19,450 nucleotides of DNA from an uncultured Candidatus Saccharibacteria bacterium (GTDB lineage Bacteria > Patescibacteriota > Saccharimonadia > Saccharimonadales > Saccharimonadaceae). The notes under the pieces were generated by a model that saw only the letters and a program-made list of their open reading frames with translations, made no database searches and had not been told where the DNA came from. The position numbers and the translations under genes are program-made. The DNA is taken from contig CALHZJ010000042.1 of NCBI GenBank assembly GCA_938041005.1, forward strand, positions 1-19,450, given 5' to 3'. Shown in pieces: positions 7,391 to 14,061 of this stretch (its first letter is position 1; each line of letters opens with the position of its first letter).

Positions 7391-7416
7391 CCTCACTTCG
7401 TGTGAGGTTATTTTTT
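7391..7416. terminator. Bidirectional terminator
   Basis: Stem CCTCAC/GTGAGG (7391-7396, 7402-7407), loop TTCGT, then a T-rich run ending at 7416, the last base of tRNA-Lys. On the minus strand the same hairpin is followed by ATTTTTATTT, so it can also end the tRNA-Lys transcript. Confidence 0.85.
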
Positions 7417-7492
7417 GGAGGGCCAGGAGGGGCTCGAACCCTCGACACCCTGCTTAAGAGGCAGGTGCTCTAACCAGCTGAGCTACTGGCCC
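7416..7492 (-). tRNA. tRNA-Lys(CUU)
   Basis: Seventy-seven nt: acceptor GGGCCAG/CTGGCCC, D arm GCTC/GAGC, anticodon stem CCTGC/GCAGG with loop CTCTTAA (anticodon CTT), T arm GAGGG-TTCGAGC-CCCTC, CCA encoded. The discriminator base is U73, not the A73 common in tRNA-Lys. It reads AAG. Confidence 0.95.
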
Positions 7493-7500
7493 ACGATTTC

Positions 7501-7528
7501 ATTATACAACAATCAGTAAAAATGTCTA
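7501..7528 (-). promoter_or_regulatory. tRNA-Lys promoter
   Basis: Minus-strand TAGACA (7528-7523), 16 bp, TATAAT (7506-7501). Eight bases separate the -10 from the tRNA 5' end, as for tRNA-Arg. The same TAGACA -35 is used by tRNA-Glu. Confidence 0.7.
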
Positions 7529-7577
7529 CCGTTTTATTGAAAATAATTTATCGGTGTGAATAAATTGTCGTAAAACT

Positions 7578-7656
7578 TGGGGCGAATGATGGGGTTCGAA
7601 CCCACGGCCTCCGGAGCCACAATCCAGCGCTCTAACCAAACTGAGCTACATCCGCC
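7578..7656 (-). tRNA. tRNA-His(GUG)
   Basis: Seventy-nine nt including an encoded extra G-1 (7656) that pairs with C73, the histidine identity element. Acceptor GCGGATG/CATTCGC, anticodon stem CTGGA/TCCGG with loop TTGTGGC (anticodon GTG), T arm GTGGG-TTCGAAC-CCCAT, CCA encoded. Confidence 0.96.
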
Positions 7657-7674
7657 ATGATCCAAGCTTTTCAA

Positions 7675-7703
7675 ATTATAACACACACTATATCTGTACT
7701 CAA
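7675..7703 (-). promoter_or_regulatory. tRNA-His promoter
   Basis: Minus-strand TTGAGT (7703-7698), 17 bp, TATAAT (7680-7675), 18 bp before the tRNA, so a leader of about 11 nt. It overlaps the folD promoter region on the other strand. Confidence 0.7.
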
Positions 7704-7717
7704 GATGGTAAAATTGC

Positions 7718-7723
7718 TATACT
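7718..7723 (+). promoter_or_regulatory. folD -10 box, predicted leaderless
   Basis: TATACT ends eight bases before the ATG at 7732. The -35 (near 7695-7700) is weak and lies inside the tRNA-His promoter. No Shine-Dalgarno is present. Confidence 0.5.
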
Positions 7724-7731
7724 TAATGACA

Positions 7732-8544
7732 ATGAGAGAACTAAATGGCTCAGAATTAGCTGGATTTATCAAGGAGCGCCAGGCGAAACAGGTGCGAGCT
7801 TTAAGGCAGGCTTGGCATATTAATCCTCGTTTGGCAATTGTTACTGATGTCGAAAATCCAGTCATTGAAACGTACATGCGTTTGAAACAGAGATATGGCG
7901 CTGATATTTTGATTGACGTGGAGATTTATCGAGTCTCTGCGGGCGGTGCTTTGGAGGTGATTCAAGAATTGAACGATCGAGACGACGTTCAAGGAATAAT
8001 TCTGCAATTGCCGATTAGCAATCCTGAGCAGACCGATGAGTTACTCGAGAGTATTCGAGAAGATAAAGACGTTGATGGTCTGCGTAAAAAGGCGATTTTT
8101 CAGGCGGCCACACCAACGGCTATTAGTTGGCTACTGGCTGGATATGGCGTTGACTTGAGGGGCAAGAAAGTTGCGATTGTCGGGCGAGGCCGTTTGGTTG
8201 GCGCCCCTCTTGAGAAGATGTGGCTAAAGTCTGGTGTCGATGTGACGGTTTTTGAAAAAGGTGACGACTTATCTCAATTGATAAATTACGATATTATCGT
8301 GTCGGCAACTGGAGTTCCAGAGCTGATTAAAAGCCAAATGATCAAGGCTAAGGCGGTTGTTGTTGACGCGGGAACTGCTTCGGAGAATGGCAAAATTGTT
8401 GGCGACGTATCTGAAGAGGTGCGTCAGCGTAATGATGTAATTATTACACCAAAAAAAGGCGGAGTTGGTCCGTTAACGGTTTCTGCGCTGTTTGATAATG
8501 TAATTACGGCTTGTCTAAAAATTGCGAATCAATCAAAAAATTAA
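7732..8544 (+). CDS. folD: Bifunctional methylene-THF dehydrogenase / cyclohydrolase
   Basis: FolD interconverts 5,10-methylene-THF, methenyl-THF and 10-formyl-THF using NADP; here it would follow GlyA. With the ATG at 7732 it has 270 residues. An upstream in-frame ATG at 7657 would run through the tRNA-His promoter and this gene's own -10. It keeps the catalytic Tyr48-x3-Lys52 pair, GIILQLPI (88-95), KDVDG with Asp115, and a Rossmann GRGRLVG loop (151-157). The common PCTP is AATP, GRSxxVG is GRGRLVG, and the terminal PGGVGP is KKGGVGP, so it is a divergent FolD, though the key catalytic residues remain. Its stop shares TTAA (8541-8544) with the convergent response-regulator stop. Confidence 0.92.
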   Translation: MRELNGSELAGFIKERQAKQVRALRQAWHINPRLAIVTDVENPVIETYMRLKQRYGADILIDVEIYRVSAGGALEVIQELNDRDDVQGIILQLPISNPEQTDELLESIREDKDVDGLRKKAIFQAATPTAISWLLAGYGVDLRGKKVAIVGRGRLVGAPLEKMWLKSGVDVTVFEKGDDLSQLINYDIIVSATGVPELIKSQMIKAKAVVVDAGTASENGKIVGDVSEEVRQRNDVIITPKKGGVGPLTVSALFDNVITACLKIANQSKN

Positions 8545-8912
8545 GCAGCTTTTATGGCAGCTTTGACTTGCTCGACAACTTGGCGCGGCGTGAGGTTCGC
8601 TTTTACGATGTAGCTATGAATTCCTAATTTCTTCAAATCGTGCGGAGCTTCTTCTTCGCCGAGGTTAGTAAGGACAATAACAGGAATGGTTTTTCCCCAA
8701 TCTTTAGATCTAATTCGCTTCAAAGCCTCCGCGCCGTCCATTTCCGGCATTTGTAAATCTAGCAAAATAATATCTGGCTGAAACTTTTCGACTACTTCTA
8801 TGCCAATTTGTCCGTTGGCGGCCAAGCGAACGTCAAACCCGTCCGATTCGAACTTCATTCGATACATCTGGCTGATGGTTGGGTCGTCTTCAATGATAGC
8901 GATTTTTATCAT
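8541..8912 (-). CDS. Stand-alone CheY-like response regulator
   Basis: A single receiver domain of 123 residues with no output domain. It has acidic Asp9-Asp10, phospho-acceptor Asp52 in LLDLQMPEMDG, Thr82 and Lys104 (YIVKAN), the full switch set. It should act by protein contact, e.g. on a pilus motor, or as a phosphate relay. The minus-strand -10 TATACT (8924-8919) ends six bases before the ATG and no Shine-Dalgarno is seen, so a leaderless mRNA is predicted. It diverges from the methyltransferase gene across 40 bp, and a histidine kinase starts 1.4 kb away, a plausible partner. Confidence 0.93.
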   Translation of the reverse strand: MIKIAIIEDDPTISQMYRMKFESDGFDVRLAANGQIGIEVVEKFQPDIILLDLQMPEMDGAEALKRIRSKDWGKTIPVIVLTNLGEEEAPHDLKKLGIHSYIVKANLTPRQVVEQVKAAIKAA

Positions 8913-8918
8913 GCTTTA

Positions 8919-8945
8919 AGTATATCACATAAATTATGTTATAAT
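8919..8945. promoter_or_regulatory. Divergent -10 boxes flanking a palindrome
   Basis: TATACT (8924-8919, minus) serves the response regulator and TATAAT (8940-8945, plus) the methyltransferase. Between them is a perfect inverted repeat ACATAA-a-TTATGT (8927-8939). Both genes would be leaderless, and a protein on the palindrome could control both. Confidence 0.5.
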
Positions 8946-8952
8946 TTTTGGC

Positions 8953-10302
8953 ATGGAAAAATTTAGAGGCGAACAGTATATTACAGAAACAGGTGATTTT
9001 CTTAATGGAATTGATCATGAAGCTAATGAAAAATTAAATAAGGAAATTGCGGATCTTAGGAGTGAGGGATGCAGGGTTAAAATTGGAGAAAAGACCGATC
9101 CTGCATATAATAATCCGGATAAAATTCAGGACATATACAATTATCTGGAACGAGGTGGAGCGGAATTAAAGGATGTTCGTAAAGATATTATCCATATAAA
9201 TTTGGCGGCGGTAGCACTTGCGAGTGTCCTAGAAAAGATTCCTTTTGTAAGAGAAAATAAATGGGGCAATATTGTAGATGCCTATCTGGAGGTTTTTCGC
9301 GACAAGTTATTGTATGGCAAGGATCAAACTGATTCGCAGCCGTGGCATAATCAGCGAGGTTCCGCACTGACATTTTTGACAATTTCTGAAGCTGAGGGCT
9401 TAAGTGTTTTTGGTAAAAATGGCGAAATATTGTCAGAAGGTGAATATCCAACTATGAGTGGTCCGCTGGATGAGTCGGTATTTGATGAGAAGATTAATGG
9501 CTTACCGCTGACGGAAGTTATGGTTCAAGATAAAGTCAACAACGGTATGGATAAAGCGACGGCTACTGAAGAAGTAGAGAAGAGAATTAGTGAAGTCCGA
9601 GAGTTTATCCAGGCGCCAGTGACGGAGAAGTTTTCTGATGTTATTCGGCATTGTGCGGATTCGCTTGGTATTCGTGAGCGAGTGGAAACGGTGAATGGCC
9701 TATCGATTGATCATTTGAAGAAAGCGGCAGAAAAAGAGAATCGTTCAATTGACGATATGCTGGTGATGAGTTTTGGTTGCGGAACGGGACTGGCGACTTT
9801 GAAGATGCTGAAAAAACTTAAGGACGAAACGGGCGAGGCGCCGACGGTAATTCTGCTAGACCAAGATCCGCTGTCTCTAGCGGCGGCGCAAAGTCTAGCT
9901 AAGAAATGGAATTTGGAAGATAAGATTGAAGTTCATTGCGAGCGATTATTCAGCAAGCTTGGCAAACCTTTGAGCTTGGAGGGAGTTTTGGGCAATCGTA
10001 AACTGGATATTGCGGAAGATTCTGGCTTGCGAGAATATCTGCCAGATGGCGTTTATAAACAATTGACACGAGAATCATTGAAATTTTTACGAACCGGTGG
10101 ACTAATGATCACTGGCAATATGAACGTAAATCGCCCACAAAAAGAATTTTTGCATGGACTAATGGGGTGGGTTCCAAAAGTTAGGATGCGTTCAATTAAA
10201 GAAGGCTTTAAATTGCTCCAAAAATCTGGCATACCAAAAGAATCTATTGAAGCTACAGTTACCGCGAGCGGCGTTTACACAGTTTTTGCGATTGAAACGT
10301 AG
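8953..10302 (+). CDS. Class I SAM-dependent methyltransferase, possibly PhcB-like
   Basis: The 449-residue protein has a helical, unrecognised N-terminal half of about 260 residues. A Rossmann methyltransferase domain follows: motif I F274-G-C-G-T-G279 and an acidic loop LLDQDP near residue 304. The C-terminal part has DSGLREYLPD (near 355-364), a hydrophobic strand with T-G-G, and a GNMNVNRP turn. From memory, SGL.[DE]YLPD followed by a GN turn resembles methyltransferases of the PhcB type, which make 3-hydroxy fatty-acid methyl ester signals; this is recall, not a search result. Substrate unknown. The -10 ends seven bases before the ATG, so it should be leaderless. The kinase gene starts 26 bp after the stop. 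Confidence 0.72.
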   Translation: MEKFRGEQYITETGDFLNGIDHEANEKLNKEIADLRSEGCRVKIGEKTDPAYNNPDKIQDIYNYLERGGAELKDVRKDIIHINLAAVALASVLEKIPFVRENKWGNIVDAYLEVFRDKLLYGKDQTDSQPWHNQRGSALTFLTISEAEGLSVFGKNGEILSEGEYPTMSGPLDESVFDEKINGLPLTEVMVQDKVNNGMDKATATEEVEKRISEVREFIQAPVTEKFSDVIRHCADSLGIRERVETVNGLSIDHLKKAAEKENRSIDDMLVMSFGCGTGLATLKMLKKLKDETGEAPTVILLDQDPLSLAAAQSLAKKWNLEDKIEVHCERLFSKLGKPLSLEGVLGNRKLDIAEDSGLREYLPDGVYKQLTRESLKFLRTGGLMITGNMNVNRPQKEFLHGLMGWVPKVRMRSIKEGFKLLQKSGIPKESIEATVTASGVYTVFAIET

Positions 10303-10325
10303 AATAAAATGCTATAATAAGCATT
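10292..10325 (+). promoter_or_regulatory. Histidine kinase promoter with inverted repeat
   Basis: TATAAT at 10313-10318, with TTGAAA (10292-10297) at a short 15-bp spacing. A 6-bp inverted repeat AATGCT/AGCATT (10308-10313, 10320-10325) brackets the -10. The ATG at 10329 lies ten bases after it, giving a leader of only a few bases. Confidence 0.5.
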
Positions 10326-10328
10326 AGT

Positions 10329-12488
10329 ATGATGATACGAGCATTAGTGCTAGGATTGGTTGCGTTAATGGCGCTAATTTTGGGTGTGCTTGTACTTAAA
10401 AAGTCGAAGCGACGCCACGATGCGAAGCATTGGTTTTTCCTGGTTTGTCTATGTTTGGCTGTGTGGTCAGCTGGACTTGAGGTGTTTTCTTTGGCAGACA
10501 ATGGAGTAGTATTAGACACTGCATCCAGATGGTTTTATGTCGCTTCGGCTGTTTTTTGTCCTGCGTTGGCTATTTTCACTACAAAGTCATTCCTTCCATC
10601 GACAAAATCGACGAAGGGTTTTATTTGCGCGTCTAGTATATTAATAACGATTTTTTCGCTATACATTATTTTGGTGCCTGAATTTATTATTAATACATCA
10701 GAAATTGTCACGCCAGTAGATTTTTCTCGAATTCCGATTCATGCAGTCAACTATGTTATTTTTGCAACTTTTTTCTCAGTATTCTTCTTAATTTCTATGT
10801 GTTTTGGTCATATAGCGTGGCGCAAATCAGATCCTGTTCGACGCAAGCAAGTCGCGATTTACATGATTGGTCTGTTGATATGTAGCATTCCTGGCTTTGT
10901 AGTGGATCTGTTCCTTCCGGCGCTTGGTGATTATCGATATATATGGATTGGTCCAATTGTTACGATTATTTTCTTATTTGCAATTATGTACAGCATCGTC
11001 AGATACCGATTGATGGATGTAAAAATGGCGGTGGCTCGAAGCGTTTCGTATATGTTGCTATTAATCGCACTAGCTGTCGTCTACGTGATTTCTGCATATG
11101 TTATTTCAATTTTGGTTTTCCAACGCAGCCTGACAGTTGATAGTCACGTAAATCTTATGAATATGATTTTGGCTATGATTTTGGCGGTTATGTATCAGCC
11201 GGTGAAGAAAATCTTTGATAAATTTACTGATAGGGTTTTTTACTACGGAGAATATGACACTGATACGTTTACGCGTGAGATTAGTAAAATATTAACCTAT
11301 ACGGCGGATCTGCAATTGCTAACTCGACGTGTTGGCAATTATATAGCGACTTCTCTTAAGGCGGAAAAAGTGGCGTTTTGTATTCCGGAAAAAGGAATAT
11401 ATGGTCGAGCAGGTCGGCGACGAATATCTGTTGTCGAGGAAGATGTTCACAGGATTATGGATTACTATTATAAAAATTGTAGTTTTCCGGAAGTTATTTT
11501 GGCAAATCAAGTAAAGGATCCAGAACTGAAGAAACTTTTGGATATTCATCGCACGAAAATTGTTATGCCGCTGCTGCATCAAAATCAAGAAACGGGAATT
11601 CTATTTCTGGGCGAGCATAAGAGCTTGGGCTATAGTTCTCGCGATATTGAAATGCTGGAGTCGATTGCTGGGGAACTGGCGGTGTCGATTCGAAATTCTT
11701 TGTCTCTGGAGGAGATAAATGAGTTGAACAAGAGTTTGCAGCGTAAAATTGACGAGGCGACGAAAGAGCTGAGGTTCAGTAATCGACAGCTTCAGCGACT
11801 GGACGAGGCGAAGAACGAATTTATTTCTATGGCTTCACATCAGTTAAGAACACCGTTGACTAGTATTAAGGGTTATCTGGATATGATGTTGGAGGGCGAT
11901 TTGGGAAAGATTACGCCGACGCAGCGTGCGGTTCTTAGAGAAGCGTTTTCTTCGAGTGAGCGTATGGTGAGACTGATAAACGACTTTCTTAATGTTTCTA
12001 GGCTTCAGACTGGCAAATTTAATATCGATAAGCAGAAGATAGACATTGCTCAAATTCTTCGGGATGAAGTTGCTTTGCTTAAGGTTGTGGCAGATCAGAG
12101 GTCTGTTGAAATGGACCTAAAGATTGATAAAAAAGCTCCATTGATTACGGCCGACTCTGAGAAGATTCGTCAAGTTATGCTGAATATGATTGATAATGCC
12201 ATTTACTATTCAAATCCACATAAAAAGGTAATAATTTCTCTAAAAAATAGTAATGGCGCGATTGAATTTACGGTGAAAGATTCGGGAATTGGTGTGCCAA
12301 AATCAGAGCAAGCAAATTTGTTTGGCAAATTCTTCCGCGGCACAAATGCCAGAAAAAAGCGACCAGACGGCACTGGCGTTGGTTTATTTTTGGCGAGGAA
12401 AGTTATCTTATCGCACGACGGCGAAATGATCTTTGAATCAGAAGAAGGAAAAGGCAGTACTTTTGGGTTTAAGCTGCCAGTTCGTTAA
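10329..12488 (+). CDS. Membrane histidine kinase (multi-TM, GAF-like, HisKA, HATPase)
   Basis: A 719-residue sensor kinase. Eight or nine hydrophobic segments lie between residues 4 and 290 (about 4-23, 35-53, 67-84, 97-118, 138-160, 175-195, 203-224, 239-264, 276-289), like the multi-TM sensor region of 7TM kinases. A GAF-like domain (about 320-455) and a coiled stretch (460-490) follow. Then comes HisKA with His504 in SMASHQLRTPLTSIKGY, and an HATPase domain with N box QVMLNMIDNAIYYS, G1 DSGIGVP, F box KFFRG and G2 GTGVGLFLA. The multi-TM region suggests a lipophilic or membrane ligand. Its likely partner is the receiver at 8541-8912. The final TTAA is shared with the convergent stop of the gene at 12485. 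Confidence 0.93.
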   Translation: MMIRALVLGLVALMALILGVLVLKKSKRRHDAKHWFFLVCLCLAVWSAGLEVFSLADNGVVLDTASRWFYVASAVFCPALAIFTTKSFLPSTKSTKGFICASSILITIFSLYIILVPEFIINTSEIVTPVDFSRIPIHAVNYVIFATFFSVFFLISMCFGHIAWRKSDPVRRKQVAIYMIGLLICSIPGFVVDLFLPALGDYRYIWIGPIVTIIFLFAIMYSIVRYRLMDVKMAVARSVSYMLLLIALAVVYVISAYVISILVFQRSLTVDSHVNLMNMILAMILAVMYQPVKKIFDKFTDRVFYYGEYDTDTFTREISKILTYTADLQLLTRRVGNYIATSLKAEKVAFCIPEKGIYGRAGRRRISVVEEDVHRIMDYYYKNCSFPEVILANQVKDPELKKLLDIHRTKIVMPLLHQNQETGILFLGEHKSLGYSSRDIEMLESIAGELAVSIRNSLSLEEINELNKSLQRKIDEATKELRFSNRQLQRLDEAKNEFISMASHQLRTPLTSIKGYLDMMLEGDLGKITPTQRAVLREAFSSSERMVRLINDFLNVSRLQTGKFNIDKQKIDIAQILRDEVALLKVVADQRSVEMDLKIDKKAPLITADSEKIRQVMLNMIDNAIYYSNPHKKVIISLKNSNGAIEFTVKDSGIGVPKSEQANLFGKFFRGTNARKKRPDGTGVGLFLARKVILSHDGEMIFESEEGKGSTFGFKLPVR

Positions 12489-12703
12489 CGGAATAAACTT
12501 AATATTCCAGAAATAACAATGATTAGGGCGACTACAACGAGTCCCGCCATACCAATGGTGCGAATAAGCTTTTTTCGGTCAAAAAACCATTGAGATAATT
12601 TGGAGCGATTCGTTGCTGTAATCCTTGTTACCTTTGGTCGCTGAGGTGCTGCGTCCATTCCAGAATATTTTTTATTGCGCTTTTTCTTCTGCTGCTTTGT
12701 CAT
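12485..12703 (-). CDS. Small basic tail-anchored membrane protein
   Basis: Not recognised. The 72-residue product has a very basic N-terminus (MTKQQKKKRNKK), a polar middle, and one hydrophobic segment at about residues 49-68 that ends almost at the C-terminus, a tail-anchor layout. The start at 12703 is chosen because a perfect minus-strand TATAAT (12715-12710) ends six bases before it; upstream in-frame ATGs at 12718 and 12760 precede or overlap that box. No Shine-Dalgarno is seen. It converges on the kinase, sharing TTAA, and diverges from tRNA-Glu. It could be a SecE- or SecG-like small membrane factor, but I see no decisive motif. Confidence 0.7.
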   Translation of the reverse strand: MTKQQKKKRNKKYSGMDAAPQRPKVTRITATNRSKLSQWFFDRKKLIRTIGMAGLVVVALIIVISGILSLFR

Positions 12704-12709
12704 GGAAAT

Positions 12710-12715
12710 ATTATA
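12710..12715 (-). promoter_or_regulatory. -10 box of the 72-residue gene
   Basis: TATAAT on the minus strand, six bases before the ATG at 12703; predicted leaderless. Confidence 0.6.
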
Positions 12716-12753
12716 CATTAATAGATAACGGCGGAGAAGTGGCTGATTTGCTA

Positions 12754-12782
12754 TAGACAATTCGACAATAATTTGTTATGAT
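12754..12782 (+). promoter_or_regulatory. tRNA-Glu promoter
   Basis: TAGACA (12754-12759), 17 bp, TATGAT (12777-12782), 12 bp before the tRNA, implying about a 5-nt leader. The -35 equals that of tRNA-Lys. Confidence 0.7.
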
Positions 12783-12794
12783 ATCTGAAGTCGT

Positions 12795-12869
12795 GGCCTT
12801 ATCGTCTAACGGTTAGGACACCAGGTTTTCATCCTGGCAATCCGGGTTCGATTCCCGGTAAGGTCACCA
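12795..12869 (+). tRNA. tRNA-Glu(UUC)
   Basis: Seventy-five nt: acceptor GGCCTTA/TAAGGTC (G2.U71 wobble), D arm GTCT/GGAC, anticodon stem CCAGG/CCTGG with loop TTTTCAT (anticodon TTC), T arm CCGGG-TTCGATT-CCCGG, discriminator A, CCA encoded. Confidence 0.96.
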
Positions 12870-12892
12870 TAAAGATTGTTTTGTTTGGAATA

Positions 12893-12917
12893 GTTCGCTT
12901 ATTGTGGCGAGCTTTTT
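12893..12917 (+). terminator. Terminator after tRNA-Glu
   Basis: Stem GTTCGC/GCGAGC (one G.U), 8-nt loop, then five T residues at 12913-12917. It ends exactly at the stop of the convergent gene. Confidence 0.65.
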
Positions 12918-13219
12918 CATTGTCGCTTCGTAGCTTCTTTGGCGGCGGATTCATTGTCAGTTCGAGACATCATTTCAGAATAGGCTTCAAGTATATCGCT
13001 CTCCTTATATTTCGGTTTATGTGAGTGCTCGATTGCATACCAGATTGTTACGGGTATTAGCAGGATGGTGTTTATGCAATATATTGTAATTGCAGCTTCT
13101 ATGGACCCAACGATATTTATAAATACTCCAGTATAGAATAAAAAGAAAATAATTACAGTAGTTGATCCGAAAATAAAGAACAAAATTTTTGAAATAATAT
13201 ATTTATCTATTTCTGGCAT
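12917..13219 (-). CDS. Small protein with two membrane segments
   Basis: Not recognised. The 100-residue product has hydrophobic segments at about residues 11-35 and 40-63, then a charged C-terminal tail of about 37 residues with alternating acidic and basic residues, presumably cytoplasmic. It ends in TGA, evidence that UGA is a stop here. Minus-strand TAGAAT (13235-13230) or the overlapping TATAAA (13230-13225) lies five to ten bases before the ATG, so the leader is nearly absent. It diverges from the ABC transporter across about 100 bp; nothing further points to function. Confidence 0.65.
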   Translation of the reverse strand: MPEIDKYIISKILFFIFGSTTVIIFFLFYTGVFINIVGSIEAAITIYCINTILLIPVTIWYAIEHSHKPKYKESDILEAYSEMMSRTDNESAAKEATKRQ

Positions 13220-13273
13220 AATATTTTATATTCTAGCATTAAGGGGAGGTGGAGGCTAGTTTATGTGGCTATG

Positions 13274-13303
13274 TTGACCGTACGAATAGCTATCGGCTAT
13301 AAT
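13274..13303 (+). promoter_or_regulatory. ABC transporter promoter with inverted repeat
   Basis: TTGACC (13274-13279), 18 bp, TATAAT (13298-13303), the strongest-looking mRNA promoter here. An inverted repeat ATAGC-N5-GCTAT (13286-13300) runs into the -10 and could bind a regulator. Transcription should start near 13310-13311, where an ATG begins a seven-codon frame. Confidence 0.65.
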
Positions 13304-13310
13304 AACGCTA

Positions 13311-13334
13311 ATGGTAATTTTATATGGAATGTAA
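13311..13334 (+). other. Possible leader mini-ORF (MVILYGM)
   Basis: ATG at 13311 lies at the predicted transcription start, seven bases after the -10. It encodes seven codons ending TAA at 13332-13334 and overlaps the ATPase ATG at 13324 in another frame. By the leaderless rule seen elsewhere here, ribosomes may start on it first. Translation is unproved. Confidence 0.3.
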
Positions 13335-14061
13335 TAATACGGATATTCTAGTCGCGCAGGCTGATAATATTACGAACCTTGATTTCAGACCGATCGCCAT
13401 CAAGGCTACGAATGTAATCAAGAAGTATAAAGTTGGCAAGCAAATAATTAGAGCTATTGATGATGTTTCAGTAGACATTCACGAAGGTGAATTTGTGGCT
13501 CTTGTTGGTCCAAGCGGCAGTGGTAAAAGCACTTTACTGCATTTACTTGGTGGACTAGATAAGCCTACGTCTGGTGAGATTGTTGTAGGAGGGAAAAACG
13601 TTTCCAGTATGAATGACCGTCAACTGTCTAAGTTTCGCAACCAGACAATTGGATTTGTTTTCCAATCGTTTTATCTGCAGCCTTTTTTGACGTTACGCCG
13701 TAATATTGAAGTCGCTTCAATGCCTCAGCGCATGAAGCAGGCGGAGCGCAAGCTACGTATTGAATCATTAGCTCGACAAGTTGGTCTGTATGATCGACTA
13801 AATCACCACCCTCACGAACTTTCCGGTGGGCAGATTCAGCGCGCTGCTATTGCTAGAGCCTTACTCAATAGACCGGCTATTATTCTGGCAGATGAGCCAA
13901 CTGGCAATCTGGATTCTGCCAACAGTCGCGATATTATTAGTTTATTCCAGCAAATTCGAGAGCAATATCATGCAACGATTATTATTGCTACGCACGATAA
14001 TGAAATTGCCGCCCAGGCTGATCGTGTCATTGCCCTAAAAGATGGGAGATTGTGTGATTAG
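13324..14061 (+). CDS. ABC transporter ATPase (MacB/LolD type)
   Basis: A 245-residue cytoplasmic ATPase for the following FtsX-fold permease. Walker A GPSGSGKST (62-70), Q-loop Gln114, signature LSGGQ (166-170), Walker B IILADE (186-191), D-loop GNLD, H-loop His224. The ordering and the FVFQSFYL Q-loop match LolD/MacB-type ATPases, which drive mechanotransmission rather than import. The ~26 residues before the conserved fold are an odd extension, so the exact start (ATG 13324) is uncertain and no Shine-Dalgarno is visible. It overlaps the permease gene by 8 or 20 bp, implying coupled translation. Confidence 0.94.
   Translation: MECNNTDILVAQADNITNLDFRPIAIKATNVIKKYKVGKQIIRAIDDVSVDIHEGEFVALVGPSGSGKSTLLHLLGGLDKPTSGEIVVGGKNVSSMNDRQLSKFRNQTIGFVFQSFYLQPFLTLRRNIEVASMPQRMKQAERKLRIESLARQVGLYDRLNHHPHELSGGQIQRAAIARALLNRPAIILADEPTGNLDSANSRDIISLFQQIREQYHATIIIATHDNEIAAQADRVIALKDGRLCD

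Noticed and set aside
6947..7396. 149-residue frame on the minus strand opposite the Asn/Arg-rich gene
   Set aside because: No promoter or ribosome site, it overlaps the tRNA-Arg side and terminator, and the plus-strand gene has a terminator right after its stop.
7657..7731. 25-residue extension of folD
   Set aside because: It covers the tRNA-His promoter and the folD -10 and adds residues absent from the family.
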